Origin: G963665185 sp049723905
GTDB lineage: Bacteria > Desulfobacterota > Desulfovibrionia > Desulfovibrionales > Desulfovibrionaceae
DNA length: 64,000 nt
Direction of reading: 5' to 3'
Assembly: GCF_049723905.1 (NCBI RefSeq)
Contig: NZ_JBJKFD010000001.1
Span: forward strand, 4,092,001 to 4,156,000
Numbering within the stretch: position 1 is the first letter of the stretch; each line of letters opens with the position of its first letter. The position numbers and the translations under genes were made by a program. Positions 15,916 to 24,866 of this stretch are shown piece after piece. The notes under the pieces are model-generated. The model searched no databases and was not told the origin of the DNA. It saw only the letters and a list, made by a program, of their open reading frames with translations.

Positions 15916-17610
15916 TCAGGAAACTGTTTTCATGAATTCCTGCACGGCGTTCCACTGGCGTGGGTGCATCCGCGAATAGGCGCTGAAGTCCGCGGCCGGT
16001 GCCAGTCCGGGGACGAAAGCCCGGCATACGGGCAAACGCAGGTCGTCCCTTGTAAGATCCACATACACTGGAGCAAACCCGTTGGATTGCAAAAGCTTTT
16101 CCAGCAGATGCAGGTCGGTCATCGGGTGCCCCGTACCGTATTCGGGCAGGCTTTCCAGCGACCGCACGGGCAGATCGGCAGGCGCCTGGGCCGAAGGTTC
16201 GCCATTGGGATACGGGTACATGGTTTCCAGCAGGGCGGAAAGCAGGGCGGAGCGGCTGCTCAGGGAGCATCCGGTCCCCTTTGCCAGCTCTCCGTCCCGG
16301 CTTTGCACAAACACCTTGTAGGCCGGAACCCCCAGGTCGGTCGTCAACTCCTGCGCCACAACGGCAATGCCTTTGTCCGCGTAATCCGCCAGAAGCGCGC
16401 CAATGGCCGGATCACTCGAAGTCAGCCGGAAACAGCGGGCCGAGTCGTACACTCCCACGGCTTCGGCGTCGCGTTCCAGCACTTCGTATAGACCGGACAG
16501 CCGGGCCTGTTCCATTATATTCCCGGAAGCCAGCCCTGTGGAATCCAGCCCTTCGGCCAGCGCGGGTTCATCCAGGTTGCAGAAAAGAAATGTGAACTGG
16601 GCCGGAACCATGACCCGTGCCCCGTCGGCGCGTTCTCCGGCCAGCCAGTGGATTTTCACCTTGCCGTCAGCCCCGTCTGTAGTCCCGTCAGGTGCCGGTA
16701 AAACAGTGGGCAGGGGGATTTCCCCGCGTTCGGTCAGCTCTTCGCGGCTGGCAAGCACCAAGGAGAGGTCCGCAAGTCGGTCGGCGATGCATCCGTTCTC
16801 CACCGAGGCAAACGAGCTGACCCGTTCCACTATCTCCATATACAGGGAGGCCCGGGCTGTATCGAGTTCCAGCCCCTTGCCGTAGCTGGTCTGGATGCCG
16901 CTCAGGTTGTAGTCCAGTGTGCCGCTGGCGATATCAATGTCCATTTCCCATTCGCGCAGCAGGGCCACAGGGCTCAGCGAGGCTTCGTGCCGGTGCTCCA
17001 CGTCATGGAAAACATCCAGTTCGTCCAGCCGTTGGCGCGCCGTGGCCGCTGTTGTTCCGGCATCGGGCAGTACCGGCAGGGAGTCACCGCTGCTGGCAGG
17101 CGCAAATTCGCCCAGGTTGTCTGGGGTCAGCCCCTGCACCGTTCGGAAAGGTGCGCACGGGGCGCTCAGTCCTGCGGCTATGGCACGGGGAAATTCTTCG
17201 TGCCCTATGATGTTGGCCTGCAACACAGAGGCCCATTGACGCTGCAGGGCGCGGTCCGCCTCGGCTTCGGCCCGGAGCAGGGGCAATGGGCTGTATGCGG
17301 CCAGCTGGTTCAGGCCAAAGGGCGTAAAGCGGGCGGTGAACCCGTTGAATTTGGCATGGACAAGGCTTGCTTCGCAGACCAGGGCGCGAAAGGCGTCCGG
17401 TCCTTCCTGCACGGCCTGCTCCACCAGGGCGGCGAATTCCTGCGGTTCCATGGTTTCCAGCATGCGCAGCACGTAGCGGCGCATGAATTCGTCATTGGGG
17501 TGGGCCTTTATGTGGGCCAGGGCCTGGGGCGGGTTCATGGGCTCGGCGGGGGAACAGCCGAAAAATCCGATTCCCGAGGCCGTGGACTCGCGCTTGAGAA
17601 TATATTCCAT
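15916..17610 (-). CDS. YcaO-family protein
   Basis: A 564-residue protein. The first 190 residues are helical with TPR-like stretches (VLRMLETMEPQEFAALVEQ). The YcaO domain follows, with TSYGKGLELDTARASLYMEIVERVSSF near residue 245 and GLYEVLERDA near residue 375, the ATP/Mg-binding signatures. It ends ...AVQEFMKTVS without the proline-rich tail of azoline-forming YcaO cyclodehydratases. YcaO enzymes activate amide backbones with ATP to make azolines, thioamides or amidines; the E. coli YcaO acts in beta-methylthiolation of ribosomal protein S12. This one stands alone with no TfuA, dehydrogenase or precursor gene beside it, so a stand-alone or ribosomal role is more likely than RiPP synthesis. 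Confidence 0.8.
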   Translation of the reverse strand: MEYILKRESTASGIGFFGCSPAEPMNPPQALAHIKAHPNDEFMRRYVLRMLETMEPQEFAALVEQAVQEGPDAFRALVCEASLVHAKFNGFTARFTPFGLNQLAAYSPLPLLRAEAEADRALQRQWASVLQANIIGHEEFPRAIAAGLSAPCAPFRTVQGLTPDNLGEFAPASSGDSLPVLPDAGTTAATARQRLDELDVFHDVEHRHEASLSPVALLREWEMDIDIASGTLDYNLSGIQTSYGKGLELDTARASLYMEIVERVSSFASVENGCIADRLADLSLVLASREELTERGEIPLPTVLPAPDGTTDGADGKVKIHWLAGERADGARVMVPAQFTFLFCNLDEPALAEGLDSTGLASGNIMEQARLSGLYEVLERDAEAVGVYDSARCFRLTSSDPAIGALLADYADKGIAVVAQELTTDLGVPAYKVFVQSRDGELAKGTGCSLSSRSALLSALLETMYPYPNGEPSAQAPADLPVRSLESLPEYGTGHPMTDLHLLEKLLQSNGFAPVYVDLTRDDLRLPVCRAFVPGLAPAADFSAYSRMHPRQWNAVQEFMKTVS

Positions 17611-17719
17611 GCGAAAAAGCTCCTGTGGTCGTTTCCAATGGCAAGACTTCCTTGCCTACGGCAGGCGGACGGGCTTGGCAAGCTTTAGGAGTCGGTTTGG
17701 TAGGAAATGTCTGGGGGGC

Positions 17720-17780
17720 AGTTTGGGGCCCAGTTTGGTAGCCCAGATTGGTGGCCCAGATTGGCGGCACAGTTTGGGGG
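17720..17780 (+). repeat. Degenerate 13-bp tandem repeat
   Basis: Five successive units built on AG(T/A)TTGG followed by a GCCC-rich spacer repeat every 12-13 bases, upstream of the ycaO-like gene. Confidence 0.75.
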
Positions 17781-17860
17781 GCTCTGCCGCGCGTATTTCC
17801 CCGTGGGAATGTACCTTTCCGCAGCCGCTTTCAGCGGATACGGTATGGCGAACCAGTCGT

Positions 17861-17908
17861 CAGCCCTGGCAGCCCTGGCAGCCCCATCAGCCCCGTCAGT
17901 CCTATCAG
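17861..17908 (+). repeat. Degenerate 9-bp tandem repeat
   Basis: Five 9-base units beginning CAGCCC or CAGTCC (CAGCCCTGG twice, then CAGCCCCAT, CAGCCCCGT, CAGTCCTAT) lie in the same intergenic region as the 13-bp array. The rest of 17611-17993 holds no gene. Confidence 0.75.
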
Positions 17909-17993
17909 CGCATTGCAAACGATGTGAAGAATCGGCTGCCTGAATCCCTTCTCTTGCGCTCGGCCTGCGTCTGCATAGTACAGGCGCGGGGGC

Positions 17994-20900
17994 CTACAGA
18001 TACCGCTTCTTGAGGTCTGTCAGGCGGCTTTCAATTTCCTGAAAGGCCGTTTGCAGGGAGGCGCCTGTCCGGCAGCGGGCGCGGGCTACCTCAAAGAGGT
18101 GGGAAAGCTTGTTGAAACCATAACTCAGCGAGGCCCCCTTGAGGCCGTGCAGAATGCGTTCGGTCTCATCCTTTTGTGCGTTTGCCATTGCCACGCGGAC
18201 TGCTGCCAATTCCCTGTCCACGGATTCGAAGAACGAGGGCATGAGGTCCATAAGTTCTTCTTCCAACAATTCATCGGTAAGGACTTCGCTTTCCGGCCCG
18301 CGCAAGGGGGCGCTCTTCTTTACGGACGCGGTGTCATCCCTGCGGCAATATTCGGCAATGGTTTCAAACAGGGTCTGGCGCCGGACGGGTTTCCCCAGAA
18401 ATCCCGAACATCCCGCTTCCAGCGCTTCTTCCCGGTGCTCCTTGAAGACGTGGGCGGTCAGCGCAATGATGGGCACGGCGCTGCGGCCGTGTTTGCGTTC
18501 CAGTCTGCGCATGCGCCGCGTCGCCTCAAAACCGTCCATCTCGGGCATCTGGATGTCCATGAAGACCATATCCACATTCGTCTTGGAAAAGATATCCAGC
18601 GCTTCCCTGCCGTTTTCCGCAAACAGCGGGGTGACCGGCGTTTCCTTGAGGTACAGCTCTATGAGGTCGCGGTTGGCGGCCATGTCTTCGGCAAAGATGA
18701 TGGTGGCCTGGGGGAGCCTGTCTGCATAGTCATCCGTTGCCGAGGACAATGATTTGTTGGGCAGGCCCATGACCGGCGTTTCAAAGGGAATGGTCAGGCT
18801 GAAGGTGGAGCCGTTGTGGGTGTCGCTCTGCGCCGTGATTTCGCCGTGCATCAGGCTGGTAAGGCTCTTTACAATGGAAAGTCCCAGCCCCGATCCCCCG
18901 TGTTTGCGCACCATGGACGGGTCGGCCTGGCTGAAGGCATCGAAAATGGTGGCCAGTTTTTCCGCAGGCACGCCCAGGCCGGTGTCGGAAACCCTGAAGG
19001 TGAGAACCACGGCGGATTGCTCCTGTCCCATGCGTTCCACGCTTATGACCACGCCGCCTGTTTTGGTGAACTTGACCGCATTGCCGACAAGATTGGCCAT
19101 GATCTGCCGGAAGCGAACCGGATCGCCCACAACCTGCCGCGGGACGTCCGGGGCGATTTCGCAATACAGGTCTATTCCCTTTACCCTTGCGCTGTGCTCG
19201 AACAGCCGCCTTGTGGCTTCGAGTTCATGGGAAAGATTGTAGCAGATGGATTCCAGCACGACCTGCCCGGCTTCGATGCGGGTAAAGTCCAGAATGTCGT
19301 TGACGATGCCCAGCAACAGGTCGCACGAAGAGCGCATGGCACCCAGGTATTTCCGTGCGTTTTGGGGCATGTCCTGGTCGTCCAGCAGTTCCGACATGCC
19401 CAGGATGGTATTGACCGGCGTGCGGATTTCATGGCTCATGCGGGCCAGAAAGGCGCTTTTGGAGCGGTTGGCGGATTTTGCGGCCTTGCAGGCGGCGTCG
19501 GCCTCGCGGCTTACGCTTTTCAGCTGGTCCTTGCGCACGTTGAGCTGGTCCACCATGGCGGCCAGGGCCTCGTTGCCTTTTTTGAGCTGGCGCTCGGCGT
19601 TGCGCTGTTCCGTAACGTCGCGCAGGAAGACCAGCAGTGCGTCCTGCCCGTCCCATGTGGTGTCGGCCACATGCATTTCCACCAGAAGCATCCCGTTGTC
19701 GCCGGGGAGTTCCAGCTCCGCAACTCTGCCTTTGTGCACTGCATAGGGAAAATCCTTTCCGTCCGCCTTGTCCGCCCTCATTTCCAGCAGCCGCTCGGCC
19801 GCCGGGTTCATAAAACGGATGCGCAGCCTCGGGTCGAGGACCACAATGGCGTCGGAATGGCTGGCAAGGCTGGCGAGCGTGTCGCGCAGTCTGATTTCCT
19901 TTTCCCTGAGTTCCTCGGTCTGATGTTGCAGCCCTTGGGTAAGGCGTTGGTTGTTGTCCCGATATCTGCCCAGCCCCAGCTTCATCTTGCGGAAGCTGTC
20001 GGCGGTTTCCTGGATTTCCCGCACCGGGCAGTCGATGTCGAACTCGGTGTCCAGGTCGTAAGATTCCACGGCCTTGGCCTCGTCGCGCAGGGCGACCATG
20101 GCCTTGGCAATGCGGTTTGCCATGGCAATGCCGATGAGCATGGTAACGAGCAGGATGCCGGTTGCCAGGGTCAGGTTGAAGTTGCGGTTTCTTTTGATGG
20201 GGCCGAGGACGTCGTCCTCCGGAACATACATGCCGATGACCCAGGGCCATTGCGGACTGTTGAAGCGGGAGAACATGGCGTAGTAGGTTTTTCCGTCCAG
20301 CTCGAAGCTGGTGAATTCCTTGCCGCCCAGGTCGGCTATGCCGCGCCTGCCAAAGGCAGTTTTGTAGGCCTGCCGGGCAGTCGGATCATCCAGCCGGGTA
20401 ATGTTCACAAGCTGAAAATTGTCCGTATCAGCCTGTTTGCGGGCAATGACGGAGATGTCGGGAAAGGCGATGACTTCACCCGCCTGACTCAGAATGAAGG
20501 CCTTGCCATGTTCGCCGATTTGCAGGTCGGCCAGGAAGTCGGAAATGGCGTCTATTTCAATGTCCACGCCGACCACGCCCATGAGCTTTCCCTCCTGCCC
20601 GAAAACCGGGGTCGCCGTGGTCAGGCCGGGTTTTCTGGAGGTAAAGAAGATGTAGGGTGCCGTCCAGATGGTGTGGGCTGTTTTTTCGGCCCTCTGAAAC
20701 CAGGGCCGGACTCTCGGATCGTAGGTGTCGTTGGGGTCCACGGTGTGCATCAGCTCTGTGCGCCAGGCATCTCTCCAGATAAGCCGTGTCTGGCGTACGC
20801 CATCCACCAGGGTGATGATTTTTGTCCGGAACCCGCCTTTGATCTTTTCATCGTTGCGCATCACATACAGAAATTCGCCGCTGCTGCTCCCATAGTACAG

Positions 20901-21209
20901 CCCGGCGAATTCCGGGTGCAGGGCCAGTTGCTCCAGAAAATAGCGTTCCATGGCCTTGCTGTTGTGGCTGGTGACGATCTGGCTGCTGGCAAGGCGCTGG
21001 GTAAGGCGCGAGGCATCCCTGGCCGGGGAAAGGTAGTTCTGGGATTCGGAAACAATGAAGGTGGAGATGTTTTCCATAAGGGAATGGGCATTGCCCAAAA
21101 GGGCTTTCTCGCTGGTGACGTACGAGGAGATCTGAATAAAGCCCACGGCCAGGCATTGCAGAATGACCAAAATGCCCAAGAGGATGAATTTGATGGAGTA
21201 TCGTTTCAC
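17994..21209 (-). CDS. Hybrid sensor kinase: dCache-HAMP-PAS-HisKA-HATPase-REC-Hpt
   Basis: A 1071-residue membrane protein. A TM helix at 8-28 and a second at about 345-365 bracket an extracytoplasmic dCache sensor (DPRVRPWFQRA, VVGVDIEID). Next come HAMP, then a PAS domain at about 440-535 (DAIVVLDPRLRIRFMNPAAERLLEM). HisKA has His593 in MSHEIRTPVNTILGMSELLDD, and HATPase has an N box NLVGNAVKF and GGSGLGLSIVKSL. The receiver has Asp885 in MVFMDIQMPEMDG, and the C-terminal Hpt has His1021 in HGLKGASLSYGF. It therefore contains a full phosphorelay within one chain. The output regulator is not identified. It is divergent from the kinase/NtrC pair, which could receive its phosphoryl groups (inference). 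Confidence 0.93.
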   Translation of the reverse strand: MKRYSIKFILLGILVILQCLAVGFIQISSYVTSEKALLGNAHSLMENISTFIVSESQNYLSPARDASRLTQRLASSQIVTSHNSKAMERYFLEQLALHPEFAGLYYGSSSGEFLYVMRNDEKIKGGFRTKIITLVDGVRQTRLIWRDAWRTELMHTVDPNDTYDPRVRPWFQRAEKTAHTIWTAPYIFFTSRKPGLTTATPVFGQEGKLMGVVGVDIEIDAISDFLADLQIGEHGKAFILSQAGEVIAFPDISVIARKQADTDNFQLVNITRLDDPTARQAYKTAFGRRGIADLGGKEFTSFELDGKTYYAMFSRFNSPQWPWVIGMYVPEDDVLGPIKRNRNFNLTLATGILLVTMLIGIAMANRIAKAMVALRDEAKAVESYDLDTEFDIDCPVREIQETADSFRKMKLGLGRYRDNNQRLTQGLQHQTEELREKEIRLRDTLASLASHSDAIVVLDPRLRIRFMNPAAERLLEMRADKADGKDFPYAVHKGRVAELELPGDNGMLLVEMHVADTTWDGQDALLVFLRDVTEQRNAERQLKKGNEALAAMVDQLNVRKDQLKSVSREADAACKAAKSANRSKSAFLARMSHEIRTPVNTILGMSELLDDQDMPQNARKYLGAMRSSCDLLLGIVNDILDFTRIEAGQVVLESICYNLSHELEATRRLFEHSARVKGIDLYCEIAPDVPRQVVGDPVRFRQIMANLVGNAVKFTKTGGVVISVERMGQEQSAVVLTFRVSDTGLGVPAEKLATIFDAFSQADPSMVRKHGGSGLGLSIVKSLTSLMHGEITAQSDTHNGSTFSLTIPFETPVMGLPNKSLSSATDDYADRLPQATIIFAEDMAANRDLIELYLKETPVTPLFAENGREALDIFSKTNVDMVFMDIQMPEMDGFEATRRMRRLERKHGRSAVPIIALTAHVFKEHREEALEAGCSGFLGKPVRRQTLFETIAEYCRRDDTASVKKSAPLRGPESEVLTDELLEEELMDLMPSFFESVDRELAAVRVAMANAQKDETERILHGLKGASLSYGFNKLSHLFEVARARCRTGASLQTAFQEIESRLTDLKKRYL

Positions 21210-21509
21210 TGTGCGTCACCTTGGTGAATTTGGGTATCTATACGTGCGTAATTGGATTGCGGGAATACCTATTTCCAGAATACGGTGTTTGCAGGGAAAA
21301 ATCCATGCGTTTCTTGAATTGGCTGCCTTTTGTAATTTTTTGAACCAGGGTTTTCCATGCTCTGCTCCGTTTGCACGGCCGGCGGCAAGGTCCGTTTGTT
21401 TTGACGGAGCTATGTAAAGATCTGTTGCATGTGTCGATAAAAGCCATTGTCAATCCTTGCATGCATGCTCTACACCAGTTGCATAACCTCCAAACACAAA
21501 GTGCGCGCT
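21210..21509. other. Divergent promoter region of two kinase genes
   Basis: Lies between the hybrid kinase (minus) and the NtrB-like kinase (plus). No gene or strong palindrome was seen. Confidence 0.35.
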
Positions 21510-23078
21510 ATGGCAGTATCCCATATTCCTTCTTCCCACACAGCCCCGTCCGGCCACGCCGGGGGGAAGATTCCCGACAGACTCGGTGCCGCCGCAGGCT
21601 CCGGCAGCGTCATCAGCCTGCGCAGTCGCATACTTCTTCTGCTGGCGGCACTCATGGTGGTCAACCTGACGGGCGCCGGGCTGTCCATCTGGTACACGGA
21701 CCGGGCCAAAGGGCTGTACGAATCCACCATGGACCACGACTTTCAGGCGCTTATGGCTGCCCAGGGGCTGGAAACCGCCTTGCTGATGCAAAAGGGGCTT
21801 ACCACCTACTTTTTTCTCAATAACGATCCGGCCTGGCTGGAACAGCTGACCGCGTACGAGCAGAATTTTGGAAATTATCTGGAGCAGGCCCGGAAGTCCG
21901 TCATTGATCCGGAGCAGCGGAATCTGCTCAACCGGATCGAGTCCGAGTATGGAAACTTCACCCATGCGCGCGACCAGGTCATTGCCCTGTACAAGGACGG
22001 CAGGCGTGAGGAAGGGGCCAAACTGCATTGGGCCGTGCGCGACGGCTTTTCCCGCGCGTTCACCTTGTGCGAGGATTTCAGGAATTCCTACAGGGAGCGG
22101 GTGCTCACGGCCCGGGCCAATTACAACAAGGAAGCCCACCTCATTTCCCTGGTTACGCTGGGGGCCATGCCGGGGGTTTTCGGGCTGGGGCTGCTGCTCA
22201 TTTATATCCTTATGAAACAGGTTCTCATCCCCCTGCGCCGCCTTGTGGTGGGCAGCGGACTGATGGAGCGCGACACAGTGCCCGACGACGAGGTCCAGGC
22301 CTTGTCCCGGTCTTTTGAAAACCTCATGGCAGACAGGGACAGCGCCCATGTGCAGCTGGAAAAGAGCCAGGAAATTCTGCTGCAGGCGGAAAAGCTGGCG
22401 CTGGTGGGGAAAATGGCGGCAGGCGTTGCGCACAGCGTCCGCAATCCGCTGACCTCATTGAAAATGCGTTTGTTTTCCCTGGAACGCAGCCTTTCCCTGG
22501 ACCCGATGCAGCGCGAGGATTTTGAAGTCATTTCCGAGGAAATCAAACACATCGATACCATCCTGAACAATTTTCTGGAATTTTCCAGGCCGCCCAAGAT
22601 GCGTTTTCAGTCCGTCAGTCCGTCCGCTGTGGTGGACAACACGCTGCAGCTGCTGCGCCACCGGTTGCAGTCGGGCAATGTGGATATTCAGCTGCACCGC
22701 GACGATCCCCTTCCGCCCACGGCCATTGATCCGGAACAGCTCAAGGAAGCCCTGGTCAACATCATCCTCAACGCCTGCGAGGCCATGGTGGAGGGTGGGA
22801 CCATCACCATCAGCGAGGATCTCGGTGTCGTGGACGGGGTGGGGCGCATGATACTCATCCGCGTGGCAGACAACGGACCCGGCGTGCCCAAGTCCATCAT
22901 GGACGATATTTTTTCGCCGTTCTTCAGCACCAAGGAGGAAGGCTCGGGCCTTGGGCTGGCCATATCCCGCCGTATTCTTGAGGACCATGGCGGCTGGCTC
23001 AGCCTGAAATCCAAGGAAGGCTACGGAGCCATATTTTCCCTGGCCGTACCCTGCAAGGAGGCCTGCCCATGGCCGTGA
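21510..23078 (+). CDS. NtrB-like sensor histidine kinase
   Basis: A 522-residue membrane kinase. TM1 is near residue 45 (LLLLAALMVVNLTGAGL) and TM2 near residue 220 (ISLVTLGAMPGVFGLGLLLIYIL), with a four-helix-bundle-like periplasmic domain between them. A HAMP-like linker follows, then HisKA with His308 in GVAHSVRNPLTSL and HATPase with ILNACEAM and GSGLGLAISRRILEDHGG. Start is uncertain: ATG 21510 lacks a clear ribosome binding site, and TTG 21447 and ATG 21465 are alternatives. The stop overlaps the start of the sigma-54 regulator by 10 bases, making a translationally coupled two-component pair. Confidence 0.88.
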   Translation: MAVSHIPSSHTAPSGHAGGKIPDRLGAAAGSGSVISLRSRILLLLAALMVVNLTGAGLSIWYTDRAKGLYESTMDHDFQALMAAQGLETALLMQKGLTTYFFLNNDPAWLEQLTAYEQNFGNYLEQARKSVIDPEQRNLLNRIESEYGNFTHARDQVIALYKDGRREEGAKLHWAVRDGFSRAFTLCEDFRNSYRERVLTARANYNKEAHLISLVTLGAMPGVFGLGLLLIYILMKQVLIPLRRLVVGSGLMERDTVPDDEVQALSRSFENLMADRDSAHVQLEKSQEILLQAEKLALVGKMAAGVAHSVRNPLTSLKMRLFSLERSLSLDPMQREDFEVISEEIKHIDTILNNFLEFSRPPKMRFQSVSPSAVVDNTLQLLRHRLQSGNVDIQLHRDDPLPPTAIDPEQLKEALVNIILNACEAMVEGGTITISEDLGVVDGVGRMILIRVADNGPGVPKSIMDDIFSPFFSTKEEGSGLGLAISRRILEDHGGWLSLKSKEGYGAIFSLAVPCKEACPWP

Positions 23079-24502
23079 TTCTTGTGGTGGACGACGACGC
23101 CCAGCTGCGCAGGAGCTTTGCCAAACTGTTGCAGTCCGAAGGGTACGAGGTGGTTGTGGCCGCGTCCGGGGAAAAGGGCATAGAAGCGGCCCAATCCCGG
23201 CCTTTCGATCTGGCCGTCATGGACGTGCGCATGCCGGGCATGGACGGGCTGGAGGCGTTCAAGGCCATTCAGACCATCGATCCCAAACTGCCGGTCATCA
23301 TTATGACCGCCTATGCCGCCACGGAAACGGCCATTGAAGCGGCCCGCTGCGGGGCCTTCGATTTCGTGCTCAAGCCGTTCGACATCCCGCACGTGCTGGA
23401 ACTCATCCGCCAGGCTTTGGCGGCCGGGCGGGTGATGCGCTCGCATGTGGAGATGGATGCCGATCCGGCCCTGGGCAAGGAAGACGCGCTTCTTGGCCGG
23501 TCCAAGGCCATGCAGGACGTGTTCAAGGCCATTGGCAGGACCGCGCCTACCGACGCCACCGTGCTGGTGCGCGGCGAGTCGGGCACGGGCAAGGAGCTGG
23601 TGGCGCGGGCCGTGTACCAGTACAGCCAGCGGGCGGAGATGCCGTTTCTGGTCATCAACTGCGTTGCCATCCCGGACACGTTGCTGGAAAGCGAACTTTT
23701 CGGCTACGAGCGCGGCGCTTTTACCGGGGCCAATGCCCGGCGTGTGGGCAAGGTGGAGCAGGCCGGCGGGGGCACGCTTTTTCTGGATGAGATCGGCGAC
23801 ATGCCCCAGAGCATCCAGGCCAAGATTTTACGGCTGCTTCAGGAAAAGACCATCGAGCGTCTGGGTGGACGCAATCCCGTGGAAGTGGACGTGCGCATCA
23901 TTGCGGCCACCAACCGCAATCTGGAAGAAGCCATCCAGGATGGGCGCTTTCGCGAAGACCTCTATTACCGGCTCAACGTGGTCTCCCTGAACCTGCCGCC
24001 CCTGCGTGAACGGCTGGAGGACGTGGACTATCTGGCCGATCATTTCCTGGCCCGTTTTTCACGCGAGCTGGGCGTGGTCAATCCCGGCATCAGCGAGGGA
24101 GCGCGGCGCGCCCTGGCCGCCCACTCCTGGCCCGGGAACGTACGCGAACTCGCCAACGTCATTCACAAGGCCCTCATTTTCAGCCGCGGATACCCCGTCA
24201 GCACCAACGAAATTTCAACAGCCCTGGACGACGGGCAGAGCCGGGACGAAGCAGACCCAAGCAGGGCTTTACGGACCGATACAACTGACCCGCTGCGGGA
24301 GTGGATTCGTTCCGAACTGACCTCCGCACCGCGCGACAATCTTTTCGAAGACCTGCGCGACAGGTTCGGGGCGGTACTCATAGAAGAAGCCCTGGATATC
24401 ACCGGTGGCAACCGCAGCCAGGCGGCCCGGTTATTGGGGGTGTCGAGGCCTACCTTACTTGCCCGCATAGACAAGTATGGTGTGCTGAAAAGGGCACGAT
24501 AG
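23069..24502 (+). CDS. NtrC-family sigma-54-dependent response regulator
   Basis: A 477-residue activator. The receiver domain has Asp52 in AVMDVRMPGMDG. The AAA+ domain has Walker A GESGTGKE (169-176), the sigma-54 contact loop GAFTGA (216-221) and Walker B GGTLFLDEIGDM. The C-terminal Fis-type helix-turn-helix has GGNRSQAARLLGVSRPTLLARI. It activates sigma-54 promoters when phosphorylated by the upstream kinase. The target genes are not evident; no clear -24/-12 promoter was found nearby. The gene's TAG stop lies inside the conserved CGATAGC of a palindromic repeat, so insertion of that repeat appears to have set the C-terminus (VLKRAR). Confidence 0.93.
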   Translation: MAVILVVDDDAQLRRSFAKLLQSEGYEVVVAASGEKGIEAAQSRPFDLAVMDVRMPGMDGLEAFKAIQTIDPKLPVIIMTAYAATETAIEAARCGAFDFVLKPFDIPHVLELIRQALAAGRVMRSHVEMDADPALGKEDALLGRSKAMQDVFKAIGRTAPTDATVLVRGESGTGKELVARAVYQYSQRAEMPFLVINCVAIPDTLLESELFGYERGAFTGANARRVGKVEQAGGGTLFLDEIGDMPQSIQAKILRLLQEKTIERLGGRNPVEVDVRIIAATNRNLEEAIQDGRFREDLYYRLNVVSLNLPPLRERLEDVDYLADHFLARFSRELGVVNPGISEGARRALAAHSWPGNVRELANVIHKALIFSRGYPVSTNEISTALDDGQSRDEADPSRALRTDTTDPLREWIRSELTSAPRDNLFEDLRDRFGAVLIEEALDITGGNRSQAARLLGVSRPTLLARIDKYGVLKRAR

Positions 24503-24596
24503 CGGCGTTATTTCAACAAGCTCAAACCCTCGCGTATCAGGAAATACGCGTCGGTCTTGAGCTTGTCTCATGCCTTGCTCTCGCACCCTTTTGAGC
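24489..24596 (+). repeat. ERIC-like palindromic repeat, copy 3
   Basis: A full-length copy: GGCACGATAGCGGCGTT at the left, inner arms CTCGCGTATCAGGAAATACGCG, right end CTTGCTCTCGCACCC. It overlaps the last codons and stop of the NtrC-type gene. Confidence 0.9.
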
Positions 24597-24614
24597 ACAC
24601 CATTTTTTACAAGT

Positions 24615-24722
24615 GAAAAAGGCGCGATAACTTCGTTGCTTCGGCAAACTCAAATCCTCGCGTATAAGGAAATACGCGTCGTCATCAAATTGGTTTTACG
24701 CCTCGCTCTCATACCCTTTTGA
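24615..24722 (+). repeat. ERIC-like palindromic repeat, copy 4
   Basis: Directly follows copy 3 in the same orientation. Left end GGCGCGATAACTTCGTTGC, inner arms CTCGCGTATAAGGAAATACGCG, diverged right end CTCGCTCTCATACCC. Confidence 0.85.
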
Positions 24723-24812
24723 TCTGCCTGTGAATGGAATTTTGTAAGCGGGGAAGATATTTTAAATTTTTGAGCACACCTGTAAGATCCGTTGGAAAAA
24801 AGCACGCCTGGA

Positions 24813-24847
24813 AAAAAAGGCCGGGGAGAGAATCTCCCCGGCCTTTT
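24813..24847 (-). terminator. Intrinsic terminator of the M16 protease gene
   Basis: Arms AAAGGCCGGGGAGA and TCTCCCCGGCCTTTT pair almost perfectly, with seven T's following on the minus strand. Confidence 0.88.
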
Positions 24848-24866
24848 GCTGTTGTCAGCCTGTTGG

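Noticed and set aside
15916..17610. YcaO gene as the maturase of the Nif11 peptide
   Set aside because: It is 15 kb away, has no partner dehydrogenase or export gene, and lacks the proline-rich C-terminus of azoline-forming enzymes; not claimed.
18816..21227. Long plus-strand open frame of about 800 codons
   Set aside because: It lies opposite the hybrid kinase; the minus strand shows every expected kinase motif.
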